Assembly (NCBI GenBank): GCA_947169455.1
Contig: CAMVPV010000118.1
Span: 1 to 5,461 of the forward strand
Source: an uncultured Clostridia bacterium
GTDB lineage: Bacteria; Bacillota_A; Clostridia; Oscillospirales; Ruminococcaceae
DNA: 5,461 bases
Direction of reading: 5' to 3'
In this document: piece after piece, positions 1-4,824 of the stretch
Position numbering within the stretch: the stretch's first letter is position 1
Layout of the letters: every line of letters begins with the position of its first letter
The notes under the pieces: generated by a model
What the model saw: the letters and a program-made list of their open reading frames with translations, nothing else
The model's database searches: none
What the model was told of the DNA's origin: nothing
Program-made: the position numbers and the translations under genes

Positions 1-135
1 GGTCACCGTGCTGCTGCCGCTGCCCAGAGAGCCTATCAGCCCATTCACCTGGCCGTCCCGCTCCGATGCTCTGACGGTCACTTCCATGTCCTCAAGGGAG
101 TCGTCCTCCTCAAAGATCAGCTTTACCCTCTTCAT
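1..135 (-). CDS. Probable LytTR-family DNA-binding regulator, N-terminal part only
   Basis: This is the first 45 residues of a protein that continues past the left edge. It begins MKRVKLIFEEDD and then has the stretch MEVTVRASERDGQVNGLIGS. A lysine/acidic beta-strand start followed by a 'VTVRA.ERD..V..LI' segment is typical of the N-terminus of short LytTR regulators of Firmicutes, which usually sit beside a DUF3021 membrane protein. That likeness is from memory of the family, and the DNA-binding LytTR domain itself lies outside the window. The ATG (135-133) overlaps the stop of the upstream small cysteine-rich gene as ATGA, so the two are probably translationally coupled. A GGTGGG stretch six bases ahead of the ATG can serve as ribosome site. 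If correct, the protein would bind DNA in the cytoplasm and may act on its own promoter. Another small regulator or an unrelated protein cannot be excluded. Confidence 0.55.
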   Translation of the reverse strand, partial: MKRVKLIFEEDDSLEDMEVTVRASERDGQVNGLIGSLGSGSSTVT

Positions 136-323
136 TCGTCACCCACCGCCTTCCTGCGATCGGGACGTTTGCAGATAGGCTCAAAACAGCATTCGGAGCA
201 TTTTAGATCCGGGCGTGCAAGACTGCACCCTTCCTCGTGGGAGCGCCCTTTTTTTGATCTGCACTCGCGGCACACGAACTTGGGGCACTCGGAAATCACC
301 CGGGATGTTTCTTTTTCCTTCAA
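132..323 (-). CDS. Small cysteine-rich (zinc-ribbon-like) protein, unrecognised
   Basis: I do not recognise the family. The protein is 63 residues from the TTG at 323, or 66 from an in-frame GTG at 332. The TTG is preferred because the purine-rich AGAGGTGG sits five bases ahead of it, whereas the GTG lies inside that motif. Numbered from the GTG, cysteines fall at 16, 21, 24, 36, 45, 48, 49 and 54, with a histidine at 32. The CxxxxCxxC and CxxCC clusters flank a basic stretch (RSKKGRSHEEGC). Such spacing suggests one or two metal sites, most simply zinc, but no known fold is identified. There is no signal peptide or membrane segment, so a cytoplasmic protein is expected. It is the first gene after a consensus promoter (383-411), and its stop overlaps the start of the LytTR-like gene (ATGA). 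That context suggests a partner or modulator of the regulator. It is short and unidentified, but promoter, ribosome site and coupling support a real gene. Confidence 0.62.
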   Translation of the reverse strand: MKEKETSRVISECPKFVCRECRSKKGRSHEEGCSLARPDLKCSECCFEPICKRPDRRKAVGDE

Positions 324-328
324 CGCTA

Positions 329-336
329 CCACCTCT
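329..336 (-). promoter_or_regulatory. Ribosome binding site deciding a TTG start
   Basis: Read on the minus strand this is AGAGGTGG, followed by five bases (TAGCG) and then TTG at 323. The in-frame GTG at 332 lies inside the motif and has no separate Shine-Dalgarno sequence, so initiation at the TTG is more likely. Confidence 0.5.
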
Positions 337-382
337 TAAAGCTGCACAAATATCAGCTTTCAAAGTTATGATTACTGTAAAG

Positions 383-411
383 ATCATACAAAATTTCTGT
401 GAATATGTCAA
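383..411 (-). promoter_or_regulatory. Sigma-A type promoter for the cysteine-rich/LytTR gene pair
   Basis: On the minus strand TTGACA (411-406, a perfect -35) is followed by exactly 17 bases and TATGAT (388-383, five of six to consensus). Transcription should start near 376, leaving a leader of about 50 bases before the TTG start at 323. The surroundings are AT-rich. It is among the strongest promoter matches in the window. Confidence 0.8.
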
Positions 412-427
412 GCAAAAAAGCGCAAAC

Positions 428-454
428 TGTACCGATAACGGCGCAGGCGGTACA
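428..454. promoter_or_regulatory. Dyad upstream of the minus-strand promoter, candidate operator
   Basis: TGTACCG (428-434) and CGGTACA (448-454) are perfect inverted repeats separated by 13 bases. The half-site centres are 20 bp apart, close to two helical turns, as expected for a dimeric DNA-binding protein. The dyad begins 17 bp upstream of the -35 box at 406-411, a position suited to an activator. It could instead form an RNA hairpin, but no transcript is expected to cross it from the minus-strand promoter. Which protein binds, if any, is unknown. Confidence 0.35.
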
Positions 455-471
455 TATTCCGGCGCGGACGG
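439..471. repeat. GC-rich direct repeat with 21-bp period
   Basis: The 12-mers at 439-450 (CGGCGCAGGCGG) and 460-471 (CGGCGCGGACGG) match at 10 of 12 positions and are offset by 21 bp, two helical turns. They overlap the dyad at 428-454 and lie upstream of the minus-strand promoter. LytTR regulators commonly bind direct repeats about 21 bp apart, but these copies are GC-rich and do not resemble the usual AT-rich LytTR site, so chance in a GC-rich stretch is possible. Confidence 0.25.
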
Positions 472-533
472 CAGGAAACGTTTTTCGGGTATATCGCGGG
501 CCGCTTTGGGAAAAATAAGCAAAACAAACCGCG

Positions 534-667
534 TGATAATGGATAATTGCTGTATCTCCTCCGACGGTATGGAACACTCCCCTTTTGGGCCTTTGGGCCG
601 TGTCCGAAGGGACATGATCCCGCCGCAGGCGATACCTTTATTGTCAGCTGTCAGCTATCCATTATCA
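534..667. repeat. 134-bp structured intergenic element with 12-bp inverted ends
   Basis: TGATAATGGATA (534-545) is exactly complementary to TATCCATTATCA (656-667). After a 3-base bulge the stem can continue with GCTG (549-552) to CAGC (652-655), and later with GGTAT (566-570) to ATACC (632-636). Inside are three compact hairpins: GGCC/GGCC (588-591 with 596-599), a 7-bp stem with a GAAG loop (599-605 with 610-616, one G-T pair), and CGCC-GCA-GGCG (621-631). The whole could fold as a closed, multi-branched structure. It lies between the divergent minus-strand operon and the AI-2E transporter gene, ending about 32 bases before the transporter start. It has the look of a miniature or REP-like dispersed element, but no second copy is visible here. 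No coding function is assigned; the long open frame running through it into the transporter lacks a proper start. Confidence 0.5.
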
Positions 668-675
668 ACTGTTAT
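641..675 (+). repeat. Five degenerate heptamers, consensus YTRTCAR
   Basis: Reading in steps of seven from 641 gives TTGTCAG, CTGTCAG, CTATCCA, TTATCAA and CTGTTAT. The same heptamer pattern is present on the opposite strand at 534-547 (ATTATCC, ATTATCA), which is what creates the inverted ends of the 134-bp element. Tandem heptamers of this kind occur between genes in many Firmicutes genomes; their role is unknown to me. Confidence 0.45.
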
Positions 676-699
676 TCGTTTTCCCGAAAGGATAGATAT

Positions 700-1836
700 A
701 TGTTAAAAGATAAGGCTTTTCTCCGGCTGCTGGCGGCGGCGGCTTTCGGGGCGGTGCTGCTGCGGGTCCTTTTCGGCTTCGGGGACGTGATGAGCGCCCT
801 GGGCACGGTGCTGGGACTGCTGAAGCCCGTATTTCTCGGGGTCCTGCTGGCTATGATAATAAACGTCCCCATGAGCGCCGCCGAGCGGACCTTCTTCCGC
901 CCGGACAAGGGCTGCGGCCCTATCAAGGACAAGCTCCGTCGGCCGGTCTCTCTGCTGATGACCCTTGTTATCCTCGGGGGAGTGCTGGTGCTGGCGGTAT
1001 CGCTGGTGATGCCGAAGCTGGCCGAAACAGTCTCGCAGCTTTCGGACAGGGTCCCGGAGCTTGCGGAGTCCCTTTCGGAAACGGTGGAGGGCTCATCTCT
1101 GCTGAAAAGCATCCTGCCCTCGGGAGACTGGTCCCCGGAGGGCATCACGGGAAAGATAGAGTCGGTGCTGCGCAGCAGCGAGGTAATGTTCCGCACCCTG
1201 TCCGGCACGCTGGACATCGCGGTGTCACTGTTCTCGGGGCTGGTGACCTTTGTGCTGGCGCTGTTTTTCGCGGTGTATATGCTCCTTCAAAAGGAGCGCC
1301 TCAAGGGGCAGGCACGCCGTGTGGCAGAGGCTCTGCTGCCCGAAACCGCCGCCCGGAGGCTTGTCCGCGTCTGCGGGATGTGCAAGCGCACCTTCTCGGA
1401 CTTCATCGCGGGACAGACAGCAGAGGCCTGCATTCTGGGGCTGCTTTGCATCGTGGGAATGGAGATCTTCGGCTTCCCCTACGCCCTTGAAGTGGGAGTG
1501 CTGGTGACGGTGACGGCCTTCATCCCGGTTATCGGTGCATTTGTAGGGGCGGCGGCGGGAGCCTTCTTCATCATGTTCATCAGCTTTGAGAAAGCGCTGT
1601 GGTTCCTGCTGTTCATGGCGATCCTCCAGCAATTGGAGGACAATCTCATCTACCCCCGGGTGGTGGGCCGGAGCGTCGGCCTTCCGCCCTTATGGGTGCT
1701 GCTGGCGGTTACAGTGGGAGGCTCGGCGGGAGGCATCCTCGGGATGTTCATATCGGTGCCGGTCTGGTCGGTGCTGTACTGGCTTGCGGGAGAAGTCCTG
1801 GAGTATCTTGAAGAGCGGCAGAGGCGGAAGGAATGA
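700..1836 (+). CDS. AI-2E family (PerM/TqsA-like) membrane transporter
   Basis: A 378-residue polytopic membrane protein of the AI-2E transporter family, whose usual length is about 340-400 residues. Members form membrane exporters or channels; the name comes from the E. coli TqsA link to autoinducer-2, but for most members, including this one, the substrate is not known. Two N-terminal helices (about 8-28 and 35-57) and a third (82-104) precede a soluble segment (105-165), then several helices follow. Family signatures are clear: FIAGQ (235-239), FIPVIGAFVG (274-283), and QQLEDNLIYPRVVG (310-323) followed by SVGLPPLWVLLAV and a glycine-rich stretch ending in SVPV. The ATG at 700 is chosen because AAAGGA lies about eight bases upstream and MLKDKAF starts the first helix; the frame stays open 51 codons further upstream through a structured repeat, which is unlikely to be coding. 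The gene is very GC-rich compared with the kinase downstream (73% in 721-780 versus 38% in 2281-2340). A hairpin terminator follows, so it is probably transcribed alone. Confidence 0.92.
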   Translation: MLKDKAFLRLLAAAAFGAVLLRVLFGFGDVMSALGTVLGLLKPVFLGVLLAMIINVPMSAAERTFFRPDKGCGPIKDKLRRPVSLLMTLVILGGVLVLAVSLVMPKLAETVSQLSDRVPELAESLSETVEGSSLLKSILPSGDWSPEGITGKIESVLRSSEVMFRTLSGTLDIAVSLFSGLVTFVLALFFAVYMLLQKERLKGQARRVAEALLPETAARRLVRVCGMCKRTFSDFIAGQTAEACILGLLCIVGMEIFGFPYALEVGVLVTVTAFIPVIGAFVGAAAGAFFIMFISFEKALWFLLFMAILQQLEDNLIYPRVVGRSVGLPPLWVLLAVTVGGSAGGILGMFISVPVWSVLYWLAGEVLEYLEERQRRKE

Positions 1837-1859
1837 ATAAAGAACAATGAATGATCAAG
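1832..1859 (+). repeat. Heptamer tract overlapping the transporter stop codon
   Basis: From 1832 the sequence steps in sevens: AATGAAT, AAAGAAC, AATGAAT, GATCAAG. The perfect AATGAAT copies are 14 bp apart, and the first contains the TGA stop of the transporter (1834-1836). It resembles in style, not in sequence, the heptamer tract upstream of the same gene. Confidence 0.35.
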
Positions 1860-1880
1860 GAGGCCGCTGCCGCATTTGAC

Positions 1881-1910
1881 AGGCTGTTTGTGTATAGAAT
1901 ACAGCTTTTT
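1881..1910 (+). terminator. Probable intrinsic terminator after the AI-2E gene
   Basis: AGGCTGT (1881-1887) pairs with ACAGCTT (1901-1907; one G-T pair) around a 13-base loop, and the stem runs into five T (1906-1910). A smaller inner hairpin, TGTAT-AGA-ATACA (1891-1903), is an alternative fold. It lies 45 bases after the transporter stop and separates it from the kinase promoter. Confidence 0.55.
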
Positions 1911-1999
1911 ATCACACATAACATTGAGAGTATCAAGTCAGGATTTCGTAAAAAAGCATTTTCAAAAACACGGATCCCTTCTTTTTTTCTGCTTTCCTC

Positions 2000-2028
2000 T
2001 TTACATTTGGCCGGATCGGTTATATAAT
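2000..2028 (+). promoter_or_regulatory. Sigma-A type promoter of the kinase/regulator operon
   Basis: TTTACA (2000-2005) is five of six to the -35 consensus, followed by exactly 17 bases and a perfect TATAAT (2023-2028). Transcription should start near 2035, giving a leader of about 80 bases before the GTG at 2116. The leader holds a weak palindrome (GATC...GATC, 2055-2070). A pyrimidine-rich run (1980-2000) lies just upstream of the -35 box; no clear repeat like the one at 4306-4327 is seen here. Confidence 0.82.
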
Positions 2029-2115
2029 TATTCTGAAAGCGTATGAGGAATAAAGATCTCCTAAGGGATCAGATTTGAAAGATAAACATGAACGTATCAA
2101 AAGGAGCTGATCGCA

Positions 2116-3471
2116 GTGACGGAACTGATCGAGCGTATCGGTTGGGCATCATTTATACAGATCGTCATAGAAAGCTGGAACGAACTGATCCTTCTGCTCC
2201 TGCTCTCTACCATGCTGATCGGGATCCGGCATGACAAGACCGATGAACTGATGAAGCAGGTAAGGATACCGATGACCAAGGAGCTTGTGGTTTTTTATGC
2301 AGCGATCTTCCTTTACGATCTCTTTGATATTGTGGATATCCTGTTCATGGGTGTGCAAAACGAATTTTCAGGTTATGTGGTGAATATCGGTGTGTTCGGA
2401 TATTATACTGTCGGCGGTCTGCTGACTTTGTTTTTCCTCTGGGTCATCAAAAAGCATATTGCAGAGGCCCTTGAAAAAGAAAGGCTCCGAAAGATCTTTA
2501 CGGGCTTTCAGTTCTTACAGATACCGCTGTTCGTTCTGCTGGCTTTAACGCCCTTCACGGGTGCGCTGTATCGGATCAATGACGAAAACAGATATATACG
2601 CTCCTGGGGATACTGGCTCTGGCAGTCTGTATCGATCGTCGCATTCGTTTTCATCGGTGCGGTCATTGCGGCAAATTGGCGGAAGCTCGGCGGATTCCTC
2701 AAAAAGATCATCGTGACTGCTACCGTGCTTCCGATAATCGGTCTGGTCAGCGGGAGCATCATGCCTGTGAGCATGAACAATATCATGGTCATATCCGCCG
2801 CACTTATCATGTTCATCCTCTATGAACAGAACAAAACGCAGATCACTGTCCGCTATGCTTACGAGCTTGAAAAAAGCAAGCAGGAGCTGGAACAGAGCAA
2901 AGTACGGCTGCTCGTGGCTCAGATACAGCCGCATTTCATATATAATTCCCTTATGGCGCTTCAGTCGAAATGTACGGATAATCCCGTAGCATATAACGGC
3001 ATCGAGAGCTTCGGGAATTATCTGCGTTCAAATTTCACGGCGATGACCGGCAGCGAAATGATCCCCTTCGAGGAGGAGCTGAAATGCATCAAAGCCTACC
3101 TCGATCTTGAAAGGCTGAACTACGGTGAAAAACTGAAAGTGGAATATGACATAGAGATCGACCGTTTCCTGCTCCCGGCGCTCTGCGTCGAGCCTCTGGT
3201 GGAAAACGCTGTCCGCTACGGGATAGGCACATACAAAAAAGGCGGGACGGTCAGGATCATTGTGCGGGATGAACCGGAATACATCGAAATTGAAGTTAAG
3301 GACGACGGCTCCGGAGGAAACAAGCTGACGGAGCAGCAGACAAAACGCAAAAGCATCGGCCTTGAAAACGTAAGGCTGCGGCTGAATGCTTCGGGAATGG
3401 GGACATTATTGATCTCCCAGGACGAGACGGGCACCAGCGCCGTCGTGCGGCTCAAATATATGGAGGAATGA
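2116..3471 (+). CDS. Membrane-bound sensor histidine kinase (LytS/YpdA-type His_kinase)
   Basis: A 451-residue two-component sensor. About seven hydrophobic segments (roughly 22-36, 57-80, 90-111, 131-152, 168-187, 197-216, 220-236) form the membrane sensor, with no large extracellular domain. A charged helix (238-266, YELEKSKQELEQSK) leads to the phospho-acceptor box AQIQPHFIYNSL with His273, the hallmark of the His_kinase (PF06580) group. The ATPase domain shows the N box VENAVRYG (362-369), the G1 box DDGSGG (396-401) and a GLENVRLRL segment (415-423), so it should be active. The start is GTG at 2116, nine bases after AAGGAG; no ATG fits. It autophosphorylates at the membrane and should pass phosphate to the response regulator, whose ATG follows the kinase TGA by one base. 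The ligand cannot be read from sequence. The membrane part resembles the partial membrane protein at 4825-5461. Confidence 0.94.
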   Translation: MTELIERIGWASFIQIVIESWNELILLLLLSTMLIGIRHDKTDELMKQVRIPMTKELVVFYAAIFLYDLFDIVDILFMGVQNEFSGYVVNIGVFGYYTVGGLLTLFFLWVIKKHIAEALEKERLRKIFTGFQFLQIPLFVLLALTPFTGALYRINDENRYIRSWGYWLWQSVSIVAFVFIGAVIAANWRKLGGFLKKIIVTATVLPIIGLVSGSIMPVSMNNIMVISAALIMFILYEQNKTQITVRYAYELEKSKQELEQSKVRLLVAQIQPHFIYNSLMALQSKCTDNPVAYNGIESFGNYLRSNFTAMTGSEMIPFEEELKCIKAYLDLERLNYGEKLKVEYDIEIDRFLLPALCVEPLVENAVRYGIGTYKKGGTVRIIVRDEPEYIEIEVKDDGSGGNKLTEQQTKRKSIGLENVRLRLNASGMGTLLISQDETGTSAVVRLKYMEE

Positions 3472-3472
3472 A

Positions 3473-4180
3473 ATGAAAACGATCACGATAGACGATAATC
3501 CCGCGATACTGGTCCTTATGCGGTTTATTCTCAATAAGATCGACCCTGAGGGCAGTCACTTCTTTGCGGACAACGCCTCAGAGGGTATGGAGATCATCGA
3601 AAACCAGGGGATACGCATTGTTTTTCTGGATATTGAAATGCCCGATCTGACAGGCGAGGACGCCGCAAGGCTTTTGAATAAACGGTACGGCATGATCGAC
3701 CTGATCTTCATTACCGGGCATTCCGAATATGCGCTGATCGGTCATCAGCTTCACTGTGCGGCATTTGTGACAAAGCCCTTCGGCGAAAAGGATATTACGG
3801 AAGCGCTGAAATATCTGCGGCTGCCTGCCGAGCCCGAAAAAGCCCTTGTGATAAGATGCAGCGAGCCCTTCGGAGCCTTTTACAACGGCGAGCCTTTGCA
3901 GTTTGAGCGCGGGCTGACCGGGGAACTGCTGGCTTATCTGGTCTATAAAAACGGGGCTATCGCCACAAACGGCGAGCTTGTGGGGATATTCTGGGAGGGC
4001 AACCCCGAAAAGCAGGAGCGTCTGCGAAAGCATATCAAAGACCTGCGCGACCGCTTTGAGGAGCGCGGCATCGGTGAGGCGCTGGTGAAGAAACGCGGAA
4101 GCATCGGGCTGAACATGAAAAAACTTACATTGGAGGGAAGCCCCTCCGAACTGCCGGAGCAATTCGGGTGGTTTGTGTGA
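3473..4180 (+). CDS. Response regulator with SARP/OmpR-like winged-helix output
   Basis: A 235-residue cytoplasmic regulator, cognate partner of the kinase just upstream. The receiver domain (1-116) keeps all key residues: acidic pair D7/D8, phospho-acceptor D53 in FLDIEMPD, T81 in FITGHSEYA and K101 in TKPF. The output domain (about 124-219) begins LVIRCSEPFGAFYNGEPLQF and continues with ELLAYLVYKNGA, TNGELVGIFWEG and LRKHIKDLRDRF. This is the pattern of the winged-helix domain found at the front of SARP regulators and, more distantly, in OmpR; it is not a LytTR output, although the kinase is LytS-like. Receiver plus SARP-type output is a recurring layout in Clostridia. The start follows GGAGG (3462-3466), which lies within the end of the kinase gene, so translation is coupled. 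Phosphorylation should promote dimerisation and DNA binding; the 11-bp direct repeats at 4306-4327 are a candidate target. A strong terminator closes the operon. Confidence 0.92.
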   Translation: MKTITIDDNPAILVLMRFILNKIDPEGSHFFADNASEGMEIIENQGIRIVFLDIEMPDLTGEDAARLLNKRYGMIDLIFITGHSEYALIGHQLHCAAFVTKPFGEKDITEALKYLRLPAEPEKALVIRCSEPFGAFYNGEPLQFERGLTGELLAYLVYKNGAIATNGELVGIFWEGNPEKQERLRKHIKDLRDRFEERGIGEALVKKRGSIGLNMKKLTLEGSPSELPEQFGWFV

Positions 4181-4201
4181 TACGAGCTTAATAAGGATAG
4201 A

Positions 4202-4226
4202 AAAGCCGGTCTGTATGACCGGTTTT
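4202..4226 (+). terminator. Intrinsic terminator of the kinase/regulator operon
   Basis: A 10-bp stem, 4202-4211 (AAAGCCGGTC) with 4217-4226 (GACCGGTTTT, one G-T pair), closes a five-base loop TGTAT, and the T-run forms the 3' arm. It begins 22 bases after the response regulator stop, so the following genes need their own promoter. The A-tract on the 5' side would allow some termination in the reverse direction too. Confidence 0.85.
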
Positions 4227-4305
4227 ATGATAAATAACAAATTATACATAATATTTACAGCGTATTCATAATTCTTAATATTATGTTCATATTTGAAGAC
4301 CGTTT

Positions 4306-4327
4306 TTGCACACTTCTTGCACACTTC
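4306..4327 (+). promoter_or_regulatory. Perfect tandem 11-bp direct repeat, candidate response-regulator site
   Basis: TTGCACACTTC occurs twice head to tail (4306-4316 and 4317-4327) with no mismatch. The 11-bp period puts both copies on one face of the helix. The second copy ends six bases before the -10 box at 4334, so the repeats cover the place where a -35 box would be. SARP activators of Streptomyces bind heptamer direct repeats 11 bp apart ending about 8 bp before the -10, and PhoB boxes also repeat at 11 bp. Here GCACACT at 4319-4325 would end 8 bp before the -10. The response regulator encoded just upstream has this type of output domain, so it is the obvious candidate binder; that link is inference. 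Confidence 0.6.
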
Positions 4328-4330
4328 ATT

Positions 4331-4339
4331 TGGTATAAT
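4331..4339 (+). promoter_or_regulatory. Extended -10 promoter of the pseudo-receiver operon
   Basis: TGGTATAAT combines a perfect -10 hexamer (4334-4339) with the TGn extension. There is no -35 box at 16-18 bp: the base run at 4311-4316 is CACTTC. The two TTGCAC sequences in the direct repeat are at wrong distances (22 and 11 bp). This is what an activator-dependent promoter looks like. Transcription would start near 4346, leaving about 30 bases of leader before the ATG at 4375. Confidence 0.75.
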
Positions 4340-4374
4340 AGAAGCATAGCATTACAACATAAAGGGGTGTGCCT

Positions 4375-4785
4375 ATGATAGTATATGCCTATGACGAACA
4401 GCAGGGGCTGGAAAAACTGGAAGCTCTCCTGCGGGAGATAGTCGGGAACGATCTTCTGTTCAGCGGTTTCACCGATGTGCGGAGTATCCCCAATGCCTGC
4501 AAATACAAGCCCTACGATGTGCTGTTTGTCAATGTGGAGATACAGGAACGCAGCGGAATGTATCTGCTGAGCGAGATGTACTGGAATTATCCGTATACGA
4601 ACTACATCGGCACGGCCTCGAAGGCCAGCGAGCGCGACGCGCTCCTGCTGCACCGCATTTACGCGGGCGGGTATCTTATCAAGCCCTATGATGCGGAAAT
4701 GCTTGGGGATGCACTGCGTTATCTGCGCTATCCCGTAAGGGAAAGAATAACAGCCGAACCAATGAACAGAAGGCTCACTGTGTAG
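4375..4785 (+). CDS. Stand-alone pseudo-receiver domain (phospho-acceptor Asp replaced by Asn)
   Basis: A 136-residue protein that is a single receiver-like domain with no output domain. It aligns without gaps to the first 57 residues of the response regulator at 3473: D7/E8 match the acidic pair, and VLFVNVEI carries N53 exactly where the regulator has D53 in IVFLDIEM. The later part keeps a T80 near the switch position, K103-P104 in LIKPYD, and ALRYLRYP (113-120) against ALKYLRLP. The loss of the Asp means it should not be phosphorylated in the normal way. It may bind a partner constitutively, compete for the kinase, or sense something else. The ATG at 4375 is used because AAGGGG ends seven bases upstream; an in-frame GTG at 4369 adds two residues but overlaps that site. 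It is first in an operon with the membrane protein 39 bases downstream. A short tail (PVRERITAEPMNRRLTV) is not recognised. Confidence 0.85.
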   Translation: MIVYAYDEQQGLEKLEALLREIVGNDLLFSGFTDVRSIPNACKYKPYDVLFVNVEIQERSGMYLLSEMYWNYPYTNYIGTASKASERDALLLHRIYAGGYLIKPYDAEMLGDALRYLRYPVRERITAEPMNRRLTV

Positions 4786-4824
4786 ACCTTTCCGCCCGCA
4801 GATCGCTTTATACGGAGGCAATGT

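Noticed and set aside
181..615. Minus-strand open frames covering 353-577 and 181-615
   Set aside because: They include the minus-strand promoter and the dyad within their coding sequence and lack ribosome sites; no recognisable protein features.
641..668. TTGTCA-16-TATCAA as promoter of the AI-2E transporter
   Set aside because: Only four of six in the -10, and both boxes are units of the heptamer tract. No convincing promoter for the transporter was found.
547..699. In-frame upstream extension of the AI-2E transporter (51 extra codons)
   Set aside because: It runs through the structured inverted-repeat element and heptamers, has no good ribosome site, and its residues do not look like this family. 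The ATG at 700 has one and fits the first helix.
215..706. Plus-strand open frame of 163 codons
   Set aside because: It runs antisense to the cysteine-rich gene and crosses the minus-strand promoter and the repeat element; composition is not protein-like and no ribosome site is seen.
1876..1900. TTGACA with TATAGA or TAGAAT as a promoter ahead of the kinase
   Set aside because: Spacing is only 11-13 bp and the TTGACA forms part of a hairpin followed by five T, better explained as a terminator. The promoter at 2000-2028 is far better.
2055..2070. GATC...GATC palindrome in the kinase leader as an operator or riboswitch stem
   Set aside because: The stem is short (four clear pairs plus a G-T), and GATC is frequent in the surrounding sequence; not enough to call.
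4254..4284. TTTACA with TAATAT (16 bp) or TATTAT (19 bp) as a second promoter for the pseudo-receiver operon
   Set aside because: Either the -10 match or the spacing is poor, and the tract is generally AT-rich. It may contribute weakly, but the extended -10 at 4331-4339 is clearly better placed.
4255..4821. Long minus-strand frames opposite the pseudo-receiver and response regulator
   Set aside because: They are antisense shadows of genes with clear family motifs, lack ribosome sites and cross the terminator and promoter region.
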